Source: Nectonema munidae (Eukaryota; Nematomorpha; Nectonematoida; Nectonematidae). From it: a stretch of DNA of 64,000 nucleotides. The notes under the pieces are model-generated. The model did not search any database and was not told the DNA's origin. It saw nothing but the letters and a program-made list of their open reading frames with translations. This document shows, piece after piece, positions 13,137 through 25,379 of the stretch; within the stretch, counting starts at the first letter, position 1, and the number at the start of each line of letters is the position of its first letter. The position numbers were made by a program, and so were the translations under genes. The DNA is taken from NCBI GenBank assembly GCA_030549495.1, contig JAUIRK010000593.1, positions 186,001 through 250,000 on the forward strand, written 5' to 3'.

Positions 13137-13317
13137 CGTTGAAGGCAACTACCTCATCACGCACCTCACGAAAGCGACGCTCTACAGCACAGGCCGAGTG
13201 GTGTGGGAGCCTCCTGCGATATACAAGAGCTATTGTGCAATCAACATCCAGTACTTCCCCTACGACATACAGAAGTGCGAAATGAAGTTCAGTCCGTGGT
13301 CCTACAACGCCAATCTC
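13137..13317 (+). CDS. nAChR alpha subunit exon: Cys-loop and loop B
   Basis: The acceptor is CTACTTCTAG and the donor GTACGC. The encoded segment runs from VEGNYLITHLTKATLY through VVWEPPAIYKSYC to the Cys-loop (C, 13 residues, C, containing the invariant FPYD) and ends in MKFSPWSYNANL. The WSY Trp is the loop B Trp of the agonist site. Canonical FGSW is FSPW here, with Pro replacing Ser before the Trp. The exon is 181 bases and ends in phase 0, as the next exon requires. GTACGC is a weak donor, but the protein alignment supports this boundary. Confidence 0.92.
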
Positions 13318-13649
13318 GTACGCCGACTCCTTCTCCCTTTTATATTTCAAAATGGCGACGCGAATGCACACGCCTCCACTTGCTGGAGTTGGCACAGCTA
13401 AATCACTGTCCTCAAAGGCGCGTGGTGTGCTTCTTGGTTCGTATAAAAATTGAAACGCACTTTCTATAATCCCCCTCTCTATAAACCCCACTACTTTTTC
13501 TTTTTGACGCAGCACAATTTTAGGGTATTTCAATTTATCTTTTTTACAAACATTATTTAAAAATATTGCACGGTTAATTCATTAGTGAGCATAAATTTAT
13601 TTCTAATTTTTCGATAATTTATCTTATAATCCAATGCTTATGATGATGT

Positions 13650-16085
13650 TAATGATGTGACTGGGAGCTATTTGTGCAAATCCTATGTTTCTTTCTTAAA
13701 TTTAGTTAAAAATAATACTTGTTTGATATTTTTCAATTTTTTAAAAATAGTTTGCTGTATCAAGAATCTTTTTGTTCAGATATACATTATTCTTACTACT
13801 CTTTTATATTTGATAAAACTTCTAATATCATGTCTCTTAGTGTCCAATCTCTTGATTCTAAGTTTTCTGACATCAATGCTCTTATGAATCCTATTAATTC
13901 GATTAATACTTTTCTTCTAATGATAATTTTGTGAATATGGTATGATTGTTCAAACTATCAATTTACTTCTAAACCTAAAACGTTATCATTACACTCCTGC
14001 TATGCCTGGATACTTCATTTATGAAACACTTTCTTTTCGAATTTGTAAAATAATTTTAATTGATCACATTTTGAAATATTCTCAATTGAAGTTTTTCTTA
14101 TTGGCAGTAGAAAGTTAGTTTTTTTACAATATTTACAGGCCTCCTAATCATTCTTCAGTGAGTTTTGAAGAATTTTTATTTGATCTTGAAAATTTTCTTG
14201 AGGGATTTAAATGATAATTTTTTGCACGTATTTTTGATGATCTTAATATCAATATTTTTAATGTTAATTCTTGTTATAAACCGGATCGATTCCTCAATGT
14301 AATCCAGCTTTTTCCTATAAATTTTGTCTAACCAAATTGGTTAACAATATTAGCAAGAATAATGAAGTAAATTTGGGTTCGTGATCGTTTGTTTTATCGT
14401 CTAAAAATAAATATAAAAACTGATCACTATAAAACTTCAAAAGATAAATATATTTTTTACAGAAATAAAATAAAAACACTAATTCGGCTTTTAAAAAATT
14501 GATATTTCTTAATCGATGGGCGTTGATGATTTTTACAAAAATTTCGATTCCTGTAGCACCAAGCAGTTATGGAAAAAACCTGTCAATCATATTAATAAAC
14601 CTGCCAATGAAATTCGTATAAAAATTGATGGTAAAATAATAGAGAATGAAAGCTGTATTGCCAATTCTTTCAATCATCATCTTTGCATCTATCTTATCTT
14701 ATACTAGCAGTTTTAGTTTTGGCAAATTTTCTACGATATTTTTTCTGTTGTTAATAGTTTGAAGAATTCTTATCTACAGGATGTTTTGGTCTTCAAACTT
14801 CTCTAATTAAAAGTATTATCTTTAAAATTGCTCCAATTTTATTCAATTTCATTCTCGTCTTGAATTTTCTGGATTTCCTAATATTTTTAATTTTTCCAAA
14901 GTAATTCCCATCTTTAAAAATATAATAAATACGAAATGTCTAACTATTCACGGATTTCAATAATCTCATCTTTATCAAAAATTTCTATAAGTTTCTCTAC
15001 AATAAAATTAAGCATATTTTTGCCAAAATGATATTATTTATTCCAAACAGGTTGGATTTATAAAAGGCCATTCTACTACTCTTCTTCATTTTATGTTTAT
15101 TGACAGCATAATCAAAAATTTGGACAATAAATTATCTGGCGTTTCTCTGTTTCTTGATTTGTTAAAGGCTTTTGACTCTGTTTCTCACACTCTTCTCATT
15201 TTTAAAATTTGACACCTTGGCTTTCTAAAGCATGTGAATTTAATCTCTTGGTTTCAATGTGTCTTTTAATTTTATTCTATCTAAATTTCTACCTGTTAAT
15301 TATGGAGTTCCTCAAGGCTCAGTTCTCGGTCCCCTTTTGTTCTCTATACATAAATGATCTTCATAAAGTATGCAAAATATTGCAATTCTATTACCTTCCA
15401 AAAACTCTATTGAAGGCAATTGCTTTCAAAATGTCCTAAAATGGTTTTCTGAAAACTGCCTTACTGTTAACAAAGATAAAAATAAAGCTATGCTTTTCTC
15501 TAATTCCACACATCTTGTTTCATCTGACATTGATTTTCAATTTGTAAAAGTTGGAAAACGCAACGTTCTCTTGTTCTTTCTAAACTCAATTCTCTTATTG
15601 GGAAAGTAAAAGTTTACAGAAATATACTTTTTCTAAAAATTAAACTTTTAGTTTATAAATCCCCTTCTGTACCTCATCTTTTTTATGGAATAGAGAACTG
15701 GTGTCACTCTCTCTAACCGTTGTAGCTTTATCGATGCTTTAAAAAACGTATTCGAATTATGTTTAATGAGCCTTCCTGTTCTCACATCTCTGGTCTTTTC
15801 TACTCTTGGAAAATTTTTAAGTTTCATCAACTTTATAAACTTCGTGTCGCGCTTTTCATTTCAAAGTTTTTGATAATGTGTTACCTGATCATTTTTCTAA
15901 CTGGTTCGTCTTAAATTATTATACTTTAAGCCATTCTAATTGTTTGTCCTTGCCAAGATATAGACCTCGCAGTTCTAACACTTCTTTGAAATTCCGAAGT
16001 TGCAATCTATGATATACTCAATTTAGTAATCTTCATACCTTGCGTGATTCTCCTTCCTTTGTTAAAAAAAGTTGCTTATAGTTAA
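13650..16085 (+). mobile_element. Decayed LINE (Jockey/CR1-like) in a receptor intron
   Basis: Fragments of a LINE ORF2 appear in order on the + strand but in shifting frames. An endonuclease region includes YQFTSKPKTLS, IYRPPNHSSVSFEEF and DDLNINIFN (13960-14260). The spacer includes LWKKPVNHINKP (about 14570). The reverse transcriptase includes GFIKGHSTTLLHF, SLFLDLLKAFDSVSHTLL (the D of the first active-site motif, about 15150) and NYGVPQGSVLGPLLFSI (about 15300). The tail includes VLKWFSENCLTVNKDK (about 15440) and SHISGLFYSWKIFKF. The last coding-like text ends near 16080 with DSPSFVKK. There are numerous stops and frame changes, so it is old. It is in the sense orientation of the receptor. 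Confidence 0.75.
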
Positions 16086-17855
16086 TTTTTTAATTAATGC
16101 ATTTGTCTCTCTAATTACTTACGTATACATAGGTGTATACAATAGCTTAATTTTAATTTATATATAGCATTTTTAATTCAAATTTTTTTTTCAGATTAAA
16201 ATTGTCTTTTTTTAGTTCTTTTAAAATTGTCTTTTTTAAATTCAAATTATGTTTTCAAGTTCAAAAATTCTCTTTTTTGGTTTTAGAACATAATTATATA
16301 TTTTTTTACTTTTAACCATTTTTCTTCCAAAATTTACAAATTTTTAACTTCGAAAAAAAACTTTATGCGAGAAATTTTCTAAAACACATTTTAAATCATG
16401 CCTATCTTAAAGAGCATTCTTTTACCTACATTTTTCATACTGTTACCAATTTGAAAAAATAAAAAAATTTTTTTATAAGCCATTCAACCATATGCAGGCT
16501 TTTCCTCTTTTTCACGATATTTTAGCGTGTAAAATGAATAATTAATTTTTTTTCAAATTTATTTGCACATTCATTACCCGATTAACGACCTGAGTCGACG
16601 ATTGTCGACTTTATAAAAATATGAATCTTATAAATGATTTTTATTACAAACCTTTTGCTTTACATTAGATATCTTCTGATTAATTTGATCGTTAACCGGT
16701 TAAATATTCTTAATATATGAACATACTACGGTAAAATATTTGAAAATAAAATTTCATTTTTCACTTTTTTGTAAGGTGTTATTTGTAGGCGACTTTTTCA
16801 AAAAATAAAATCTCATCATTTTTTCAAGTTTTATGCATTAATTTGTAGAGAATTTTATACTGAATAAGAATATGCAAACAAAAATTAAATTTTCATTTTT
16901 TATTTGATAAATTTTTCTCAAAATCCCAAATTTTGACTTGCTTTATTTCTCAATTTTTGAAATTTTGATTGAAATTATTTCTCAATTTTTTCGCATCAGC
17001 GTTTTCAAATTTACTAAAAATTTTTTTTTACATTTTTTGAAAAATTTTTGTTTTGACACTTTTTACATTTTGCAATGTGATTCAGCGAAGCTCAGATCTC
17101 GATTTTGAATTATGATGAAAAATTATCATTTTTTCTTTTGATCTTGAATCCCAGTATCAATGATCTTTGAGGGTAAGAATTATTTAGGGTACCTAGAATT
17201 CGATCTGTGTCGAGAGAAGCGAAAGACGACCCGCTTGTTTTTTATACGTTTTAAAACTAATTAATACTTATTTTTTCAAAGTTCATCTATCTAAGTAATT
17301 AACTATATATATAATTTTTTATGAAAAACTAAAAAGATATCACAAACAAAACATTTTATTGAAAAAATAATACAGAGGAAGATAAGCAACGCGGCTCACG
17401 CATAAAACGTAAAGTTTACTTCAGAGATTTTCCTTGCTATTTTCATCACAAATGTTCTGACTTCAGAAACTTTCTTTCCTAGAAACCTAAGAGTTGCAAC
17501 TCGAGCATCAATGATCTAATTTGGCACTGCTAAAATGGGCAATTTTTTTTAAAAATCTCCAAGTATAAATCTAAATTAATTAATTTAGTTTTATCCCATT
17601 TGTATAAATACGCCTTCCACCAAAAAGTTGTACAATTTTGCTTACTTTTAGTATGGCCATCTCGCCATTTTATATTTTTTAAATATGCCGTATATCATTT
17701 GCTTCGTGATATTTAGGATAAAAGAAAAGTATATACAAATTTGTAGTTGCTTCGTTTCATGCCTTTTAAGACAGATAAATGCATGTAGTTTATATTAAAA
17801 TCTTGGATCGCTACTAAAATTACTTATTATTTGTATAATATTCTAAGCAGGCAAA
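16086..17855 (+). other. Receptor intron, AT-rich, no element assigned
   Basis: Long T- and A-rich runs with no recognisable coding motif. A short, more complex segment at 17150-17230 shows nothing identifiable. Confidence 0.4.
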
Positions 17856-17859
17856 GTTC

Positions 17860-20700
17860 TACTTATTTTTTAGAAGGACGTCTGCAACGATTGCATTCAA
17901 TAACTTGTAGAACATTTTGATAGTTCTTCACGTCTTGCTGTACTAAGAAGGCTAGTACTGAGCTTCAGTGACCTTTTTGCACTACTTTCAGAGAGTGAAC
18001 TCTTTGCTTAGAAGTCTGAATGCAACAGTTGAAGTCGTAGGAATGTAATGTCTAGATTCAGTAGCTCTAATGTAAATCTAAGAATCATATAATTTCAACC
18101 AAATCTAATAGACATGTTGTAGATGTGATCTGAGAACATTTTGGTTTACCAATCCAGAAACGAATCCATTTGAGGAGTATGCATGGAGTCATGTCGAGCT
18201 TCACACTCAAGTAGGATGTCAGCACATTTTCGTAGCACATTCAAGTAGTTACTTTCTTGCTGAAAAGAGTTAGTGGGACCATTTCAACGGTCAAATACCA
18301 TAAATGTATTTTGAATGATTTTATGACACTCAACTAAAGGAGTAACTAAAATGTTACTTCAAACATTTTGGTATAGACATAAATCATTCTAAGGAGCATC
18401 AACGGCAGATGAGGAATTTAGCCACCATAAGCTATAGATAAATGTTACAAATTCTAAGATCCTCGCAGGTTGTTGTACCTGAGTTATAGTTCCAAGTTGT
18501 CAAATTTGTTTCTCAAATAGGCAGATTTTGATAGCTTATAGAAGCTTAGACCCATCCATTTTGCTTTATGCATTGCTCCTGGCCATTAAATGATATTGAG
18601 TGTGGTTGGCAATCTGGATCAGTATGAAAAGGTATACATAGTTCAACAAATTCTTTCAAATCATCACGTGTGAAGGTTTGTTGATCAAAACTATCTTGAG
18701 AATATTATGCTTCCAGTTAGTCAGCAGTTCTTCTACATCCTCTTATAATTCAGTAATATGAAGATAAGAGAGATGTTAGTTATAAGTGTGAGTGTTCTTG
18801 AATAGCAACACATGCTATAATTGTTCCTGAAAAGACACTTGTGACTAGTATTGGCAGCTGTAGTGTTAAAAGTCAAGTTGAATATTTTACCTTTGCAATG
18901 CCAATTCTCCAAGTTTCCAGTAAATTCAGAAAAAAAATTTTCAGTTTTTCCATTTGTTCCAGGTTTGTATGCAGGAATAGCAAGAAGTTTTGTTAAATCT
19001 TACGATCTAACTACCACAGATAATCTTTCTTCATGAATATTAGAATTGTTTAGTTAGGCTACCATCTTAAAATCCTAATGAGGGGTACACAATTCTGGAG
19101 AACCCATTCATTCTTTAAACCATTCATTGTTATTGACTTGAAGTCATATAATGTAATAACTTTTGATACATCTCCTTCAGGTTCCTGAATTACTGCCTCA
19201 GTGAATGCGACTTCCTGTGTAGGTGTCATTTCCATGCGTGTAGCTAGAGAAACCAACTTTGGACGTTTCAAAATATCCTAAAGTATGAAAGCTTCTGTTC
19301 CAGTTCCCTTTTGTCGATAAAGACTTCTAAGTGAACTTATTCTTTATTGATATGTCATGTCTTCATCACTTTGACTTTTTTCACTCAGGCTCGTTTCAGT
19401 TTCACTATCGAAATTTTCTTTGGACTTTTCTGTTCTAACTTTCGTTCCATCTTCTTAGCAAGCTTTTATGATGACCTGCAAATGAAGCTTTTCTGTCGGA
19501 TTTCAATGAGCTCGAGATATCTAGGTCATCTGGAATTTTTAGTAGACTTTCTATATTTGATGGTCATAACATAAATATTTCTTGAAGTTTTTGCTTCATT
19601 GCTTGCTATTTTTCTAGAGTACCTATTGTTTGTCTCCTGCTTTGAGGAATCGTTCGTAGTTTATAATTCTGATTAGCAAAGTCAATAATTCTTTCAATTG
19701 CCTTTCTTTCAGATATTATGAAAATATTTGCTTTTTCATTGAAAGAAATTATTTTGAACAGAGTTTGTTTTATAATTTCACATTTTGTGACTGGTCTGGG
19801 TGTTCCCTCATGAATATGCCACAGAAAACAACGAAGGACCTGGGAACGGTTCACTGTAATTTCATCGCGGTAATTTCATTGTGGTAATTTCATCGCATAG
19901 TAAATTCATCGTGATTCAAAACATCGTCGGTATTTTCATCGTCAAATATTTTCATCGTAGTCATACTAATTTTATGCTTAACGGACGCTCACTGTTTTTT
20001 TGTAAATATCCCTTTATAATTTTTTTTAAGTTTATTACGTACAATTAAATTATTTTTTAGTTTTATTATAAAAAAAATATCCTATGAAAAGATATTTATA
20101 TATACACAGAATTTGAGAAGGAGACAATGACGATAAGTCTATATTAAAGCTGCTTTTCCTGCACTTAAAGACATTTTGAGGTATGAAGATACAAATAAAT
20201 ATGTAGTATACAATTAGTTATTTTATAAAAATGTATGCATATACACGTAAATAGTGGGATTATCTTGTGACACCGCAAGGAAGTAATGGTCAATCCATAA
20301 ATCTCGCGATGTAATCACTATACGATGAAAATACCAAAGATGTATTGCATCACGATGAATTTACTATATAATGAAATTACCCCGATGAAATTACCGGATA
20401 CCCCTGGGAACAACTTGGCAGACGAGAGCCACTTATGTCACTGTCTTCTTGAGTTATTGGATTTCCCAACCCAAATATTTCTGTTCTTTTTCCTTTTTGT
20501 ATTGGCTCACTCCCACTTATATATGCAAAAGATTTTTATTATATCCATGAAAAAAGATTATACCAATACATAGCAAAACAATAAAACATGGTATTGTGCC
20601 ATTTTTGCCAAAAAGTATATTCTGAAAAAATGATTATTATTCATAAATTCTATAAGATGAGCGATTTAACAATATCTTAGTTCAAGGTGGCCATATAAAA
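17860..20700 (-). mobile_element. Decayed hAT-like element (DTTxxNTG class), interrupted by a MITE
   Basis: The minus strand holds an ancient coding region in pieces. The N-terminal part is split by the MITE at 19848-20402: outside it, PITQEDSDISGSRLPSCSQ joins VLRCFLWHIHEGTPRPV once one 9-bp duplication is counted. It continues through ANIFIISERKAIERIIDF, then PKLVSLATRMEMTPTQEVAF and SKVITLYDFKSITMNG (19270-19080). Lower down are KLLAIPAYKPGT and FNTTAANTSH, the latter equivalent to the D-T-T-x-x-NTG motif of the related copies at 33.7 and 36.2 kb. It is heavily broken. The approximate left end near 17.86 kb rests only on fading similarity. Assignment to hAT comes by kinship with the 32716-35041 copy, which has an 8-bp target duplication. 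Confidence 0.5.
19839..20411. mobile_element. Mutator-like MITE with repeat-built inverted ends
   Basis: The 9-base direct repeat CCTGGGAAC at 19839-19847 and 20403-20411 flanks a 555-base element. Its ends are inverted repeats of about 90 bases that are themselves made of ~15-base units (GGTAATTTCATCG and variants). The left end runs GGTTCACTGTAATTTCATCG; the right end, reverse-complemented, runs GGTATCCGGTAATTTCATCG, then both share AGTAAATTCATCGTGAT and GGTATTTTCATCGT. A 9-base duplication and long ends fit Mutator-like elements. There is no coding capacity. It inserted into the older hAT-like element, whose reading frame can be followed on both sides. Confidence 0.75.
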
Positions 20701-20713
20701 TAACTTTTTATTT

Positions 20714-20860
20714 AAGGTACCGTGGGGTGTTTTCATCGAGAAGGCGCTTGTATCGAACTATGCATGCGGGATCGAACCTTATAAGCAAAATAAAATTGGG
20801 GACAGCCCACATTTTTAATGTCCATGCATTAGTGCTCATTGTATATCAAATTTTTCAAGT
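20714..20860 (+). repeat. Dispersed repeat B, copy 1
   Basis: A 23-base string beginning AAGGTACCGTGGGGTG at 20714 is identical at 51071. In both places it is followed within 40 bases by CTTGTATCGAAC or CTTGTATCAAAC. The extent beyond this is unclear. No inverted ends or frame were found. Confidence 0.5.
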
Positions 20861-21854
20861 ATGAATGATCGCTTTGCTGACTGCAACAATATACACACGC
20901 TTCATTATTACTCCACGTACCTTTGAAGTCGTTTGTGTATGTCAATGTTTATATGTTCTTCATCTTGTCTGTTTGTTTATGAGCTTTTCATTCACCAGAT
21001 CAGAATCCGTACAAAAGCAGTTTGGTGAAACTTATTTTTAAATTTTAAGTCAAATTCTAGTTAGGTATTTAAAAGCTCATAACTTTGGTGCTTCTCAGAG
21101 ATCATTCACTTGCGATACATGATGAACTTGTTACTGATTTTGTACAAGATTTCTCCCTTTCATTCTTTTTTAAATTTGACAAAGTTGTTTTAGCGATTTT
21201 GTTATCAACCATTACGATGCTATTTAAAAAATGAACTTTTATTTCACTAAACTTATTTTAAAAGTTTTTAGAGTCCAAAAAAAATTTTTTTTTAAGTCTC
21301 CCTCCATTTGCAGGACTTAATAAAATTAAAAATTTTGAATTTTCCGAAAATATGTTTTAGCGATTTAGTTATCAATGACCATAATGCCATTTAATATTTA
21401 ATTTTCGTAAATTGAAACTTTTTATATTTTTGGCTCCAGCATTTAGTTGGAACAAATAAGTATTCTTTTGGGATGTACTTAATTTAGAATTTATTGCAGG
21501 TAACTTCTTTTGAGTTGCACGAGCATATATTGTAAAAAAAGTTCCAACTTCTGAAAATATATTTTTTTATGATTTACTAACGTACTTCTACTTTTTCATG
21601 AGAGGTGAGAACTTAGTATTCATCAATCAATAATGTTGCCATGTGTGTTTAAAATTACAGAAAATTTGGAATTTATTTTTAATAAAGTAATATGAAGGTT
21701 TATATCTTTTTAATTATGAAAAAGTAATAATGTATTTTTGAACCACTGAATAACGAGAAAGTGGAAGTTTAGACGCGAAAAAATCGATTTTGTATTTGAA
21801 GCTGATTTATGAAAAAGACAAAATTATTAATTTAAATGAATAACTTATTTTAAG
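20861..21854 (+). other. Receptor intron before the loop C exon
   Basis: AT-rich; no element identified. It ends with the acceptor TTATTTTAAG. Confidence 0.4.
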
Positions 21855-22101
21855 GTAGAAATATTTGATATAAATGACGTATTTTATAACCAAACTTCGA
21901 TCAGCGATCCAATTGATATGTCACAATTTACACAAAGTGTAGCATGGGACCTTACTGGAGTGAGTGCGAGAAAAAATATGCTCTTGTATCCGTGCTGTCC
22001 CGAAGTTTGGGCGGATATCACTTACGCGTTTATCATTCGTCGCAAAACACTTTACTACAACGTCAATCTCGTCTTTCCCTGCGTCATCATCTCATTGATC
22101 G
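21855..22101 (+). CDS. nAChR alpha subunit exon: loop C and start of M1
   Basis: The exon encodes VEIFDINDVFYNQTS (NQT sequon), then SVAWDLTGVSARKN, the loop C segment LYPCCPEVWADITY, and RRKTLYYNVNLVFPCVIISL, the start of M1 with its conserved Pro. The adjacent Cys-Cys defines an alpha-type subunit. In most alpha subunits the residue five after the second Cys-pair position is Tyr (CCxExY); here it is Trp. The donor is GGTAAGT and the exon ends in phase 1; the final G joins CC of the next exon to give Ala, completing the [15 protein letters not shown] stretch. Confidence 0.93.
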
Positions 22102-23337
22102 GTAAGTGGAAAGTAATATTCATACATAAACTCATTTACAAATAGAGTGCCCTTGATTCCACCCACACAACCAATACTTTTGCATTACCCACTGATTTGA
22201 GACGCCGCAAAAGTCTACGAACACAATGCTCACTCACACTCCTACGTTATCAAAGGCGTATTTTCAGCTCAGCTTTTTTATTTATTAGTTTAGAGGGAAA
22301 TAGATATTTATTAATCTCCAGGAGGACGCGTCTAGAATTTGGCGTTGATTCTCAATGCCCCTTGTTTGGAATGTCGGCATTTCCACTTTCCTGCTCACGC
22401 GGCCTAAATTCTGTAAAAACACGAAGGTGCATTTAGCTTTAATTGCTTATTTAATCTAAAGGCTTCTTATTAATTTGTTAGCTAGTTGCTTGGTAAGCTC
22501 CTTTTAGTAAGGAATCAAAGTTAATTTGATTTTAGTCATTATTTTTTCCTACACTATATTCCTTAATTTTTAGAGAATATTTAAATTTATCTACAAATTC
22601 ACTCCTTTGATAAGGTGTTGGCAAATCTGTCCACCGACATTTAGTCTTTTCACATTTTGGCTTTCAATATTTTAACAAAGTACCCCACAACTTATTTCCA
22701 ATTAAAAAAGTGCTTTGCATAAAAATGATTTTTGTTTTTTAAATTTTAGATTAAAGTTTTTAAATATATAAACTTTGTTAAGCTATAAAATAATTAGGAT
22801 TTTGTTCTAAGATTTGCATTTAACCGTTTATTTGATTTGAAATTTTTTTCATCTGTACATCTACTTTTTTACCTCAATAGAAATAAGGACTTTCCGATGC
22901 AAAATGAATTGTTATTTATCTATTGTAGATGCAGAACAGACATATGGAAATGCTTTTCCATTGCAAAATAATCCGAGCAAATGAATGCTTTAGCTATTAA
23001 TAACAATGTTATTTTTTCAGAAAATTAAAAATTATTATTGCTCATTCTATCCCAGCATGGTGTTCGTAGACTATTTGTCTCTGAGACATGTCCAAGGGTA
23101 AATTCTTCTAGGACAAAATGTGGGTCCTCATGTTCCTATGTTGTAGTGAAATATCAGAGCTAAACAGCCTAATAAATATCAAACTGAAGTAGTTCTAATA
23201 ATAGCAAATGAAAGATAATGTGAGTATGAAGATTGAATTACTCTAGCAAACTAGAATATCTCTTACTTGTCTGTTCTGTTTGGTGGAGGTCGAATCATTT
23301 CACAACACATTCAAAAAGCGGCCTTTGTATATTTAAG
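22102..23337 (+). other. Receptor intron between M1 and M2 exons
   Basis: No transposon recognised. The 23040-23280 part is less AT-rich but gave no motif. The intron ends at TATATTTAAG. Confidence 0.4.
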
Positions 23338-23617
23338 CCGTTCTTGTTTTCTACCTGCCTTCGGAGAGTAGAGAGAAGATAACGTTGTGCATCTCCGTTC
23401 AAGTGACTCTGACCGTGTATTTCTCCCTACTCGTCAACATTATTCCTCCCAACTGCATCGTGGTTCCTCTGATCTCGAAGTACTTACTCTTTACCATGAT
23501 CCTAGTTACCTTTTCTATCGTTTTAACCGTCTTTGTTCTAAACGTCAATTTTCGGACTCCGAACACGCATGTCTTATCTCCTAAAACGCGAAACCTTTTT
23601 CTCAAAATTTTGCCCAA
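23338..23617 (+). CDS. nAChR alpha subunit exon: M1 end, M2 pore, M3
   Basis: The exon encodes [16 protein letters not shown], then the M2 segment [20 protein letters not shown], then M3 in [19 protein letters not shown] and a conserved [14 protein letters not shown] loop. Counting K of REK as 0', the pore has Glu at -1' (cation selectivity), Thr 2', Cys 4', Gln 8', Val 9' and Asn 20'. The family usually has Leu at 8' and 9' and Glu at 20'. Gly at -2' is Arg. The donor is GTAAGA, and the last AA joins A of the next exon as Lys. The frame is clean, so these are not obvious decay. Confidence 0.94.
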
Positions 23618-25379
23618 GTAAGATTCATACCCTATTTTTTAATAAAAGTTGTTATTTATTTATTACTAAAGTATATCACAACTCGAACATCTGTCCCATC
23701 TGAAAATGTTTTTTAAAAGCACGAACAATATTTTTCAGTTATTGAGTCCCTTCGGGGGCATATTCCTTTTACTTTGCATAAAATGAGTTACGATGATGTA
23801 TTTTTCAAAGATGAAAAGCACCACTTTTGTTTGAATTCTCTTATCCTGATAAATAGTATTATTTGTTCTTCTTTTGATCACACACATTCAATTATTTTTT
23901 ATCAAGAATTAAAACACAGTTTAAATGTGTAATGAAGTATAATTCCGTTCATGTAAAATTTAAAAGCAAGTTGTGAAATTAGTGTTTCGGCGAATCACAG
24001 AACGAGAATAAATACGAGTTCATTTCAGGCCTCTTCTCGACAATTTTATCATTGATCTAAAAATTCTAAATGCTCAAGCAAAACCAGATTTGTCTTACAT
24101 TTGAATTAAACATCTCTACTCATATCACTTTTTCCAACAGAGGAATTCTTTTACTTCTCCTGCCTCAGGATATTCAACTTTATACCGTGTTCGGGTACTT
24201 TGAGTTTTCAAGAAAGCCATGAGCTAATTCAATTTGGCGCCCCACTCTTTGCAAATGCACTTTCTGATGCGCACCATTTATGTGTGCTTCCCTTTTATCC
24301 TATACAGATTTCTGATATGAGCGCTTTCAAAGAATGTTAATATTTTAGCAAAATTCTACCCAGAAAATATAGACAGGGAATCCAAAAAGATTAGATTTAA
24401 AAAATTAGGTGATCAAAATAGAAAATTGGAAAAATTGGTATAACTTGAAGTGAAATAAAATTTGACATTTCACAAAGTGAAAATATATTATGTTTACTAA
24501 AAAATTATCACAGAGCTCGTAAAATTTTTATCGGACACCTTTGCGATCGGAGACTCTATTTTAAGAACACATACCCTAAAGTCTATTGGCAGTAATAAAA
24601 ATGTTTTTCATTACCCCGGCAAGTGCTTTGAAAGAGCGTACAAAGATAATAACACTGACATTATAATAGAAAAATGCCAACTGTGTTCATATATAAATGC
24701 AAAAATTGAAAAATTGAATCAAAGTTTATTAGAAAAACTCGAATATTTGCAAATTTTTTCCTATCATCTTCTTCTTCAACGAAACAAAAAAATAGAATGA
24801 AAAGAAGGAATGGCTCAGAACAACTTTAGGAGATTTGAGTGTAGGTATTTTGTTTATAAATACTAGTTATTTATTTGACTAAATAGAGAAAAATGGAGAT
24901 ATGCGATTAAAACGAAACGTTTCGACCAAAAAATCCTTGAAAGTTTCTCAACTGCCCTACACTATTTTTCATATGTGGACTTGAGGAAATGTGGGCAGAT
25001 GGTGAATTAATTAAATGAGAAAGAATTAAGCCGTTTAATTAAGAAAAGCTTATGCAAAAAGTGAATTCGCTTTTTGTCAACAAATAATTTGGACTTTAAC
25101 GGATGCTTGCAATAACAACTTTTTTTGTTTACCAAAGTAGACAGTAACGAATACTAATGAAATGAGAGCGACCATTTCAAAATCGATTCAATTTTTTATT
25201 TCAAGGCATAAGCGAAGCCTAATATTTCTCTGGAAACACAGAAGTACTTGCCTTCGCGTTTTCCCATTTCTAAAGCTCTTTACGCCATGCTATGCCAGGG
25301 TGTGTCTCCACTAAAATATATTAAACTTGGTCGGCGCATAAGTCAAGGTCATAATGAAAGACGAAACTAAGGTGCTCAA
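23618..25379 (+). other. Receptor intron, AT-rich
   Basis: No coding motif or clear element ends were found in this part of the intron. Confidence 0.4.

Noticed and set aside
13198-13533. ORFs in other frames and on the minus strand over the Cys-loop exon
   Set aside because: Shadows of the receptor exon, whose frame is fixed by splice phase and protein motifs.
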